A DNA stretch of 64,000 nucleotides from Phallusia mammillata (Eukaryota; Chordata; Ascidiacea; Phlebobranchia; Ascidiidae), in assembly GCA_003260075.1 (NCBI GenBank), contig QLIY01000243.1, forward strand, positions 1 through 64,000, read 5' to 3'. The position numbers were made by a program, and so were the translations under genes. Below the pieces are notes generated by a model, which saw only the letters and a program-made list of their open reading frames with translations, had not been told where the DNA came from and did no database searches. Positions 24,067-35,335 of this stretch are shown in pieces. Position 1 is the stretch's first letter, and every line of letters starts with the position of its first letter.

Positions 24067-24892
24067 ACTTAAATAGGCCTCCAGGCATGCGAATTGCAAA
24101 TGTTGATGCTGGAATATTGTGACTGTAATCTTAGGCCCTGAGGCTTCGTTGCGTATTTGCAAATTGATACCTGCGCTTACCTTATGGAAATGTCAAAAAC
24201 TTTGTGGCCTTTTTCTTCAGTTTGGCTCCATAAGTTTACCCTTGTTACCTCTACGCCAGGATTACGTGAGAACGAGGAATTTGAAAACAAGTTTGCCTCA
24301 ACAAAAGTATAACAGACACAAGAACAACTAAATAGTTATCAACCACGGTCAAATACAACGTTTTGCAAAAAAAATATTTTCTGTACAAACAGCAGATTGT
24401 GGTTTCGGAAGCAAAGTTGTACATTCTTTAAATTATTGAGCAGCGGCGCAATGTCCGAGTCATGTTAGAAACGTGTAAAGAGGTAGAGCAACGCGAAATA
24501 GGCGTTTATAAAGAGACAATGGCGATTAAAAGTAAAAAAAGCGAATAGAACGCTTCGATGCGCATAAGCGAACACGGTAGTGAGGTCGCTACAACCTAAC
24601 AGCAAAATCGACTATTTCGATATGCCAGTGTGTAAAAGGTAAACCACCAGGCAAAACTGCTAATAAAATAAAACAAACAAACAATACAAAAGCAAAACCG
24701 TGATGTGTTGAAATCGTATGTACACTTACTGCCATTATCTTGTACACAAATTGTGTCTGTGTGGTTCATTTTAAGTAAATTTGATTTCTAGCCCAAGCTT
24801 TTATCAACGTAGTTGCACAGAGGTGTTGTTCAATATTTTAATGTAAATTGACGACCAACACTTATTTGATTGAAAAAATGTGTTTGCTCTTT

Positions 24893-27744
24893 TTACTCAT
24901 ATGACGGGGGTTGGTCAACATCCGTTAGGTGGGTGGTGTCTGCCGTGTTAAACGCCTCCTGGTGCTTCGCCTGTGCATGTACAGCACCAGTCGGGTAGTT
25001 GTTTAACGCCACCACGTGGCTGTTTGTTGTTGCTTTAAACGCCGCTTGGTCGGGCTGTTGTTGTGGGGCAGCTTGTAAGTATATCGTTTGTGGGATGTCT
25101 GAGTTGGTAACACCTGCGAAAATTAAATTCATATTCAGCATCCAGTACGCAATTCGTGTTTATCACGCGTACATACATGACTTTACAAGTTTTAGTCAGG
25201 CAGGATACACAAAGGAATTAAAAACATGGTCGCTCGGACCCATTGTGTTACACGTACTACCAGGGGTATAATTAAGGCACAACCGCAGTAACATATGTAA
25301 TTTTTTATGTTTTTTGTAAGCTAACCTTGCACAACATAAGGCACAGTTTGTCCAAAGGCTTGGTTGGTCGTCACATACATCACATTGCCCCCTGACAGCT
25401 GCTGCAAATAAAATGATTATGGATAAAGCGTGCTTTGCAAAACGTAGTTTTTGCAGATGTACACAACTACTGATGCAATTTTGTTCAGGCTTAGTAGATA
25501 CATAGGAGACCTTTATTGAAATAGGAAGCCGTGAATAATAAAAAAAAGGTTGTATGCAATAAATATATTCAAACAACCAGCAACATTTAGACACAACTTT
25601 ATTAATGAAGTTCCCTACTTGATTTTGGTCGCAGCAGCTCCCGCAACAGTTTGAAGACCCCATATTAATGGGAGAAGCACAACAACACAGAGCAGCACTA
25701 GCAATGCACAGCACCAAACTGACAAAACTGAGCACTGCAACAGTAACCTCGATTCCCACTCCAAAGCTGTAACCCTGCAAATGTATTTAGGGCATTAATA
25801 AAAACATACCCGGTCCAAGCGCTACAGCACCCTGGCAAAGAGGGGTGATTGTGATTTGATGCAGTGTTAAGCTCAATTCATTTGGCACGCAGTCATTGAA
25901 ACGTGTCTTATAAGTGGAGTCGCACATTAAGTTCAAGGTAGGTCAAATAGTTTGTACGTTGGCATTCTGTCTATAAGCAACAATGTTGTAATGAGCGAAA
26001 GCAATCTTAATAACTTGACACAAGTACCAAACGTGGGGGATAAAAAAACATTTGTTATTTGCTTAAAATCTAAATAGATCATTCAATGAAAACTCCTGTG
26101 AAGACCGCAGGCGGGTTCTGCCAATTTTTTACACTGCGTTGCAAAAAAAACTTTGAAAAACACTAGGTACAAAGATAGAAAACATGGCAGCAGAGAAGCT
26201 GGCTGCAACAATCGAAAAGGCCAAATGACAATTGACCTGAAAAAAGAGTATTGTTTTATGTTGCTTGTGTTGTTTGTAAAAAAATAAGTGGTTTCAGCAA
26301 CAAATATTTTGAAACAGCAATTATTTAAAACAGCAATAACCTGTACCAATACGTAAAATGTTGCATGGTCACAATTACAATGACATCATACAAAGTTTGT
26401 TTACATACCAAGCACGAAGTAACAGTTTTCTTCCCGCAAGCAATGCCCAAAGATCCACCAATAATAACCTGCAGATAATATTTGGTAATACCAATGTTCG
26501 TTTTTTAGTAAATATAGTGGAAGCGGATGAGGTAGATAATAGTTTGTTGATCTAATTTCCTTAAAGTGTTAAATAAATTACCCAAACTCCTCCCCAAAGA
26601 CCTTCACCGACGTTGAAACAGTATCTTAAGTATGCACTGTAAGCGGGAACAAAATAGCAGCGATGATCTTCCCGGTTGTTGATGTATGCCACCGCGACAG
26701 TTCCTAACAAAGAGCAGATCAGGCCAAGGACAGTTTCCGTCGCCTACACAATAAAGGAAGAATTCAGTCGCTGCAAAATATCTACCTATGACAAAACTTT
26801 AATTAAAATTTCCAGTATTTCCCAGCTTGGATCGTGGAAGTACATTATTTTTACATATTTTTTGAGAAAAATTTAACTCTTTTAGGCTTCAATAGTTTTA
26901 AGCTCCTATGTTTTTAAACGCAAAGACATAAATTTCACCACTTTGGGTACTTTACAATGATTTAACAGTACGTCAACGGAGCCACTAAAAAGTTATGTCA
27001 TGTAAAAAATGGGTGTGCTAAGTTTATGTTGTGATATCAGCCAGGTAAATACTGTTACATATGTCTACATGTCGACAATACGCCACAGATTGTACTTTTA
27101 GGTTTGCCGCAGCTGTCATGCCCTTGCACTCATTGTCTTGTTGTGTAACACAGTATTGCGTAACTTTAGTTACATTTAGTTACAATACCAACTTTTTTCA
27201 AAAATAACTGTTCCACTCTTGCAGCTTAGTTTTATAAGCTGCAAGAGTGGTTTGAATTACCAGACGAGTGGGAAATCAACCACAACCCTAATACACCGTT
27301 TTATATTGCATATTGGGCCTTAAATATTTTCCAATCCTGTGTATTGAAGTAAGATTTACTCCCGCATCGTAACTAAACAGATAAAACACGTAATACCACA
27401 TTGTTACAAAAAATTGGCATCAAATAAATATTTACCCCGAGTGCTCGTAAGTTCTTCTTGTTTTTGCGCATTCTGGCTTCGTCGTTAGCACCGCTGCTTT
27501 GTATTCCAACTACAACGCCTTGGCTGTCACTCTGCTGATGTACATGTTGGGGGGGGGGTGTAACTAAACAGATAAAACACGTAATACCACATTGTTACAG
27601 AAAATTGGCATCAAATATTACCCCGAGTGCTCGTAAGTTATTCTTGTTTTTGCGCATTCTGGCTTCGTCGTTAGCACCGCTGCTTGGTATTCCAACTACA
27701 ACGCCTTGGCTGTCACTCTGCTGATGTACATGTTGGGTTTGCAT
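24893..27744 (-). CDS. MS4A/CD20-like four-TM protein, tandem copy 1 (possibly damaged)
   Basis: Exons: 27744-27622, 26743-26582, 26468-26409, 26236 to about 26153, 25774-25619, 25401-25326, 25113-24893. The layout is a cytoplasmic N-terminus (MQTQHVHQQ...), TM1 in exon 2, a GLWGGVWVIIGGSLGIACG segment in TM2, TM3 beginning NCHLAFSIVAA, TM4 plus a Cys-rich CCGSCCDQNQ segment in exon 5, and a Gln/Pro-rich tail ending in a PPSY motif. These features resemble the MS4A (CD20-like) family. Exon 4 is the problem: after SFSAAMF the sequence diverges from the two sister genes and has no good donor. The frame reads ...VFQSFF then stop, or a weak gtacct donor after SIF would keep frame. It has the shortest first extracellular loop (exon 2 is 162 nt). 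Exon 1 is also present as a truncated duplicate at 27436-27548. Confidence 0.65.
27213..27250. other. Perfect 16-bp hairpin
   Basis: CCACTCTTGCAGCTTA and its exact complement are separated by six bases, in the first intron of MS4A copy 1. The sister locus at 33.1 kb keeps only the right arm. Confidence 0.6.
27368..27736. repeat. Exon 1 region of MS4A copy 1 duplicated across a 10-G joint
   Basis: 27368-27548 and 27558-27736 are nearly identical, with a few base differences (for example 'gttcttcttg' versus 'gttattcttg'). The G run is 27549-27558. Only the right copy contains the start codon. Confidence 0.85.
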
Positions 27745-29220
27745 TTCGTTGTGTCACAAATGAAACTGAGCAATTTTCAATTTTCTACAAACTAGGTAGA
27801 ATGTTCGGGTAATGTAAGCAAGTATTTAATTCGAATGCAAAAATGGATTTGTTTGAGGTTTTACAAATGTTTTGTTCTGCAAGCATACTCCATTTCATAA
27901 TAAAACAATCTAAATACCTCTAAAATGAGAATTATTTCAACTGGAGACATACAACTAACAATAACCGCATAAAAAGATCTATCCTGTTGCTTACGTAAAA
28001 CCGAAATATCGAAACTAGATTGCGTATTTCTAGTTTCTTTCCTAAAAACAATTTTTAAAGAAAAGTATATGTTTACCATATTACGCAATCTAGTTTAACT
28101 TAATTTTGATATTTGTTGCCTAAGCCTAACCCAAGCCATTTAATAATGTTGTTGTTTTAAACCCTTTTCATTCAATGCAATATTTACATCTACAGTAAAA
28201 ATCCACAGGACCACAGTGCACTAAACGCCAACATCGTTAGCCCATGTTCTCGGTTCTAATGTATTACGTAGCCTGTTTCAAACAATGGTTATATTCGAGT
28301 GACAACGACATTATTAAATATCTAGAAATAAACCTCAGTTTAACATCACAGGTCAATTTTACTTCAAAATCACAATAAAACGTTGTCGATTTACACCACT
28401 GTTACCCAACTTTTTTTCCTGTACCGCCTCTTTTAGGTCTACATAACTTATAAACGCCCCCCCTTATAACTGACAAAAATCGAAACGATTTCATTTCACG
28501 TACAATATCAATGCGATAATTATGACTCTTATGAGCCTAATCTTTAACAAGCTAGGTTTTTGCACTTGAGATATAAACAAGCTAATGTGCAATTCAACAT
28601 GATACCACACACTTCAGACAGAGCTCATTGCTTTCAACTTGGTACCATTGATGGGCCAAAACTGCAATTGTTCTGTCCAGACGATCACGCTCGATCGGTG
28701 CATCGTGACGGTCACGCACCGTTTCCCTTTACAGTTTTTTTTTACTTATTTCAATGCCCCCGTTTCAGCCCCCAAGGTCGTATTTAAGCTGCAGAGGTCC
28801 CTCCTGCATAAATATATAAGCCAACGCTAGGTAAAACATCAACGGTTTTTAATTAACAAACCTAATTGAAAACAAATTTGGGTACGCGTGCTCCACTATA
28901 AGTTTTTAAAAAGGAGTCACTTATATTCGTAAGGATCCTGCTTCCGTACATCAGCAGTGAACAAATCAAACGTTTAATCTGATGTCAGCAAACCTGTTTG
29001 TGATTTGCCTGTTGCATTATTGTGCAATTAAGCAAGTAATCAATTCGTGGTACGCTTTCATAGTGATGTTCAACGCTCGGATTTGTTAATGCAACCGTGC
29101 GACCGAGCATAAAAAATTGATTGTTCTTGGTTCGGTCAAGCACGACCCTAATTGGAGACGGGCATGCGAGCGTTTTTGCACAAAACTGTGCAGGTCAAAA
29201 TGTGTGCACATTTTTCGAAA
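27745..29220. other. Upstream flank of MS4A copy 1
   Basis: No exon was recognised. Blocks such as 'cctcagtttaacatcacaggtcaattttac' (about 28332) recur upstream of the other two copies (34040, 39125), so this is part of the triplicated unit. Confidence 0.5.
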
Positions 29221-29227
29221 ATGTGCA

Positions 29228-29321
<94 letters not shown>
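29228..29321. repeat. Poly-G run, 94 bases (probable assembly joint)
   Basis: It falls near the boundary between triplication units 1 and 2. Confidence 0.8.
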
Positions 29322-29643
29322 CTATGCAAAATTTTAAAGCACGTACATAAACATTTATGACTGTGTGCTCAACAAAACTAACGATTGCACGTCATGACTG
29401 ATTTACAAAAAAACAGAAGGCGTACGAGTTAGATAAATATTATAATGCGTGACCACTAGTCTTGTTGTAGAATTTGCAGCAGCTCTCTGTAGGTTGGAAA
29501 GCTGTCTGTGTATACATTTCACATGATGATTTTTGTTCAGTTTTTTTTTTAATTTTGTATTTTCTGTACAAACAGTAGATTGTGGTTTCGGAAACAAAGA
29601 TGCACATTCTTTAAAGTTTAAATTCTTTGCAGCGGTACAACCC

Positions 29644-29873
29644 TAACCATTCAGTCGTTTTTTTTTGTTTAAAAGAAAACTAAAATAGTTTTTATCACCT
29701 AACAGTGTTAACGGTAAACTTAACTGTTTCGATGTGCCAGTGCGGATAAAAAAGTAAACCGGGGGGGGGGTTTTTTTTAAAAAGAAAACTAAAATAGTTT
29801 TTATCACCTAACAGTGTTAATGGTAAACTTAACTGTTTCGATGTGCCAGTGCGGATAAAAAAGTAAACCACAA
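29644..29873. repeat. Duplication across a 10-G joint (29761-29770)
   Basis: 'aaagaaaactaaaatagtttttatcacctaacagtgttaa.ggtaaacttaactgtttcgatgtgccag' appears on both sides with one base difference. Confidence 0.8.
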
Positions 29874-30112
29874 GGCAAAACTGCAAATGAAATATATATA
29901 CAAACAAACAATGCAACAGCAAAACCGACATGTGTTGAAATAGTATGTACACTTATTGCTAGTATCTTGTACACAATTTGTGTCTGTGTGGTTCATTTAG
30001 GGAAATTTCTTGCGTAATCTTTTTATCAACGTAGCGGGCAATCGTATTGTTCTATATACCAAGGTAAATTGTGGACTAACACTTATTTGGTTTGTAAAAC
30101 GCCTTTCCCTTC

Positions 30113-30605
30113 TTACTCGTATAATGGAGGTTGATCGTCATCCGTTAACTGGGTGGTGTCTGCGGTGTTAAACGCCTCCTGGCGCTTGGCTTGTGCAGCA
30201 CCAGTCGTGTAGCTTTGTGGCGCCACTGTGTGACTGCTTGTTGTGGGTTGCAATGACGTTTGGTGGGGCTGTTGCTGTGGGGCAGCTTGTAAGTAAACCG
30301 TTTGGGGGATAGCGGTATCGGGAACGCCTGGATAAATTAAATTCATATTCAGTGTCCAGTAAAGTACTAGTGTTTATCACGTGTACATCCAGAACTTTAC
30401 GTTTCAGTAAGGCATGGATGATATAAACACTGCAGATTTAACTGTTCTGTTCTATTTTCATTGACAAACACGTGTACACATAAAGAATTTTCATTCCCAC
30501 AAAGCAAAATGTTAAACAACCACCAGAAGAGAATTGGGAATTTACAACATGGTCGCTCGGACCAGAGTTGCAAGTCGGGCCGGGCTTTTCGGGCCGGGTT
30601 CGGGT

Positions 30606-30653
<48 letters not shown>

Positions 30654-33449
30654 AAATTAAAAGTCTCTGGCTTTGACCTAATGCCCACTCTACTCTAAAA
30701 TGTATTGTTTACGCCATTGTCTACTATTGTTCATTGTGTTTGTTGTCTTTTTCTTTCTCATCCTTTGTTGCAATGCTTTCGTGAATAGGCCTGTCAATCA
30801 AAATTTCGGGCCTAAACGGGCTTCTCAAAAACGTTTCGGGTTCGGGCCGGACTTCGGGCTTATACTTTCGGGTTCGGGCCGGGTTCGGGCTCAGATTTCG
30901 GGCCCGCTTGCAACTCTGGCTCGGACCCATTGTGTTATAAGTACTACCAGGGGTATAATTAAGGCACAACCGCAGAAAGATGTAAATTTCCATGTTTTTT
31001 TAGTAATCTAACCTTGCACAACATAGGGCACAGTTTGAACCATCGTCTGTTGCGGTCTTTGTCCAAAGGCTTGGTTGGTCGCCACATACATCACATTGCC
31101 CCCTGACAGCTGCTGCAAATGAAATGATTATGGATAAAACGTCCGTTGCAAAAGCTACTTTTGGTAGATGTACACGCCTGTTGATACAATTTTGTTCGGA
31201 TTTAGTGGATACACAGGCGACCTTTATTAAAATAGGAAGCCGTGAATAAAGAAAAATATATGTCCACTGGTTTAATTAAATAATCAGGGGCACATTTGAA
31301 TGGACAACTTTCTTTAATATTACTTTATGACTGTCAACCATTTTTTTCAATGAAATTCCCCACTTGATTTTGGTCGCAGCAGCTCCCACAACAGTTTGAC
31401 GATCCCATATTAATCGGAGAAGCACAACAACACAGAGCAGCACTAGCAATGCACAGCACCAAACTGACGAAACTGAGCACTACAATAGTAACCTCGATTC
31501 CCACTCCAAAGCTGTAACTCTGCGAAAAATTTGATGGACTTTTGATAAAAAGCATGCATGGTCTTAAACGCTATAGCAAACCAATAAACATATGGTAATT
31601 GTAATTTCGTACAGTCTTAAGTTAAAGTCATATAGCATGCAGCCGTGGAGAACAAGTCATTGCATTAGAGTCGCACACTAAGCCGAGTCAAGTCATTTCT
31701 TGTGAGTTCGCTTCTCCTCAATTAGCAACAATGTTGGAATGAGCGACAGCAACACCAAACGCGCGCTATTCGACACAAATTGTACACTACGTACAAAGAT
31801 ACAAAACTACCTTACCTCATATATAAATGCCATTGGTATCGCTGTTGCGAACATGATAGCAGAGAAGATGGCTGCAACGATCGAAAAAGCCAAATGACAA
31901 TTAACCTGGAAAAAATGTTATGTTTCATGTTGTTTGTACAAAAAGGAAAAATGGATTATGTACATTTAAATTGGAACAAGTGGTTCCAGCAACAAGTACT
32001 TTACAACCGCAATTATTACTAGCAATAACGAAAAAGGTTGGATGGTCAGAAATACAATGCCAGTTACTACAAAGTTTGTTTACATACCAAGCACGAAGAA
32101 ACAGTTTTCTTTCCACAAGCAATTCCCAAAGATCCACCAATAATGACCTGCAAATCGCATTTGTTAATACCAATGTTCGTTTTTTTAGCAAATATCGTGG
32201 AAGCGGATCAGGTAGATAATAGTTTGTTGATCTAATTTTCTTAAATATACTCTAACTTCAACTAGTTTTAAATTTATTACCCAAACTCCTCCCCAAAGAC
32301 CTTCACCGACGTTGTAACGGTATCTAAGGTATGTACTGTAATATGGACAAGGATAGTAGTTGGAACTGTATGAACTACTACCATAGTAGCATGGATCGTA
32401 TGTATGATCTTCTTGGTTGTTGATGTATGCGACCGCGACAGTTCCTAGCAATGAGCAGATCAGGCCAAGGACAGTTTCCGTTGCCTACAGAACAATGGAA
32501 TAATTTAGTTGCTTTAAAATTTATACTTCGAACAAAGCTTTACTGAAATACAATATTACCCAGCTTGGAGCAGGGGGTATTATTTTTATTGAGAAAAATT
32601 AGGATCTTGCTAAAAACTTTAAATTCAACTTTTCTGATTAAAAGTTATTTCTTGTTTAAACCCTGTTAAGTTTTAAGCTCATGCAGATAAAACGAAGTTT
32701 TAAAACGCAAAAACATACATTTCACCACATGGCTACATTAAGATTTTAGATGACTAACAGGGCGTGGTCAAAAACGGTTAGCACCTAATCAGTTCATACG
32801 TGAACAGACCCACTAAAAAGTTTTGTCATGTAAAAAATGGCGGTGTTGTGGAAACAGGGTGGAAAGAAATTTGACTACTGTGAAACAATTAGTTAACATT
32901 TTATTTATAGAATGAAATCAGTCAGGTCAATTCGTACGCTCATACTGTTAACTATGTCTACATGTCGACAAATCGTAATAGGTTGTATTTTTAGATTTGC
33001 CATCGCTGTGACAAACGCCCTTGCATTCATTGTCCTGTTGTGTGACACACTATCGCGTAATACTGAAGCCAGTCATACCTCAGTATGAATTTTCACGTTG
33101 CGATACCAACTATTGCTAAATAGTGGTTTTAAAAGCTGCAAGAGTGGTTTAAACTGGACGAGTGGGAAATCACAACCAAATACACCGTTTTCCTATTAAA
33201 TATATGGCCTTTAATTCCAATCGTGTATATTGATTAAATAAGAATTAATCCTACATCGTAATTAAACAAATAAAACACGCAACACCAATTTTTGTCATAC
33301 AAAATTGGAATTAATCAACTATTTACCCCGAGCGCTCGTAAGTTCTTCTTGTTTCGGCGCATTCTGGCTTCGCCGTTAGCATTGCTGCTTGGCATTCCAA
33401 CTAAAACGCCTTGGCTGTCAATCTGCTGATGGACCTGCTGAGTGTGCAT
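30113..33449 (-). CDS. MS4A/CD20-like four-TM protein, tandem copy 2 (7 exons, 315 aa)
   Basis: Exons: 33449-33327, 32484-32281, 32147-32088, 31905-31816, 31519-31364, 31112-31013, 30327-30113. All are GT-AG and the frame closes (948 nt). Residues 1-41 are cytoplasmic and end in a basic RRNKKNLRALG stretch. TM1 is about 42-63. The extracellular loop is Tyr/Ser/Cys-rich. TM2 is about 104-122 (LWGGVWVIIGGSLGI), TM3 about 132-157, TM4 about 162-190, followed by CCGSCC. Residues 245-315 form a Gln/Pro/Thr-rich cytoplasmic tail ending PPLYE, a PPxY motif of the kind bound by WW domains. Topology and the TM2 signature fit the MS4A family, whose members act in membrane receptor or channel complexes. 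The function here is unknown. The intron between exons 6 and 7 holds a hAT-like insertion (30563-30918). Confidence 0.82.
30563..30918. mobile_element. hAT-like element with a perfect 8-bp target duplication
   Basis: Inverted ends CAGAGTTGCAAG and CTTGCAACTCTG are flanked on both sides by GCTCGGAC (30555-30562 and 30919-30926). The equivalent intron of MS4A copy 1 (about 25231) has one uninterrupted 'gctcggacccattgtgtta', an empty site. The interior is rich in 'cgggccgggttcggg' motifs with no transposase and carries a 47-base G run (30606-30652). Confidence 0.9.
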
Positions 33450-34900
33450 TTCGTTGTGACACAAATGAAACTGGACAAGTTTCAATTTCCTACAAACTGC
33501 GTAGAATGTCGGGGTAATGTACAAAAGTTTTTAATTCGAATGAAACAATGGATTTGTTTGTCACGGAGTTTTAACAAATACCATGTTGATGCAAACATGA
33601 TTTTTTTGTTTCATTATAAAACAATTTCAACAATTAAGAATTATTTCAACTGGAGACGTACGACTAACAATAACCGCACAAAAAGCAAAAAATACATTTT
33701 CTTGATAAAACCAACCAAAATATACATATCTCTATCGGTAAAAATGACATTTAAGTCGAGAATATGGCCGAAAAACTTCGGGTTGGCCTAATAAACGATC
33801 CAGTCTAAACTAAAACTTAAAATTTGTTGCCTTTTCTTAACACAAACCGTTGTTGGCAGTCAATAGTACTGTTGCGTTTCAAACTTTTTTTTAAAATGTA
33901 GTAATATCTACAGTAAAAACCCACAGGAACACAGTACAGTAAACTCCAACATATTAGCCCATGTTCTCGGGTCTAAAGTACGCAGCCCTTTTCAAGCAAC
34001 GGAAATAAGCATGTGACAACGGCATTATCAAATATAGAAATAAACTTCAGTTTAACATCGCAGGTAAAATTTCAATTTACAACAAGTAATAAAAATAACA
34101 TTCCACACAAATCCGCAAATCCCGTTATAACACTAAGCTTCAGCCAAAGCATTATACCATAAATAAATTGCAGCAACAATGGGATTGTAGCGCGATTCGA
34201 GTTCCTTGTAAATTTACCTACACACGTAGCATTATTGGCCGGAAATGACGCATGCTGGTTGTATGACGTTGGTGTATGTATGATTCGGCCTATCTATCGT
34301 ATTTCAGTGTTATATATGTAAGACTGTGATGTAAATTATCAGAAATGTTAACACACAGTTGTAACAGTCGAAATTACAAATTTTAGGGACTAAAACCGGT
34401 TGGCAAACGTCAAAACCCACAAAATACGACGTTTGTTAGGACCATGGAAGTCTCTCTATATAACCGAATTGCACTCTATTGCAATAGACGACGTTTATAA
34501 CTTGCACTCGTAGGGTTAGTTTCACAAAAAGGTATGTTTGTATGAACTGGACCATGTCAAAACACCATGGGCACCCACAGAGCTTTGTCGTACTGCACGT
34601 CGACAATGTAAGCAGTTGGATTTCTGCATTGTTTTTGTTGTGCGTAGATAAACCAACGTCGCTAAAACTAACTCAGTTTTCTATTTTTAAATTTTTGCAC
34701 TAACACAAATGAATATTTACTTATCATTCAAGAGAAAAAAACTGTGCTTGTCGTTGCTAATACTGTAGCCGGTGTGAATCAACATGGCAGGAACAGAAAA
34801 TAACTAAGAGCAATATGTACGACGAAGTACAGGTTTATTACCCACGCCCCAAATTGAACCATTAAACCTGTCAAAAGTCGGAAAGGATCCACATTTCAAC
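33450..34900. other. Spacer between MS4A copies 2 and 3
   Basis: No exon was recognised. It shares upstream-flank blocks with the spacers of the other units. Confidence 0.5.
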
Positions 34901-35303
34901 AATAACTTAATATTTTTGTATTTTCTGTACAAGCAGTTCATTGCTTGGTTTGAAAAACAAACTTGTACGTTCCTTTTATGCTATACAGTGGTAAAATCTT
35001 AGTAGCAAAATTGTTAAAAGAATTGAATAGAAAGGAATTTACTTTGTGTGGTGGCTAACAGTGCTAACAATTTTATCGTGCAAAATTGGGTTACAAGCAA
35101 GCAGCCAGTCGAAACTGCTAACAAATGTATACACAAACAAACAGTATTAAACAAAAGGGCCATGTGTAGAAGTAGTATGTACACTTATTGTTATCATCCT
35201 GTATACAATTTGTTAAACGTTCCATTCAGGTAAGTTCGATATGTAAGTTATTTTCCAACAACTGAATTGCCCATTGGTGTTGTTCGAGATAAATGTATAT
35301 TGT

Positions 35304-35309
35304 TTTATT
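35304..35309 (-). terminator. Poly(A) signal of MS4A copy 3
   Basis: AATAAA on the minus strand, about 30 bases downstream of the stop. Confidence 0.55.
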
Positions 35310-35335
35310 TTGTTCAAAAAATGCCTTGCACTTTG

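Noticed and set aside
27436-27548. A separate first exon for a fourth MS4A gene
   Set aside because: It is the same exon as 27622-27744 repeated across a poly-G joint and lacks the start codon.
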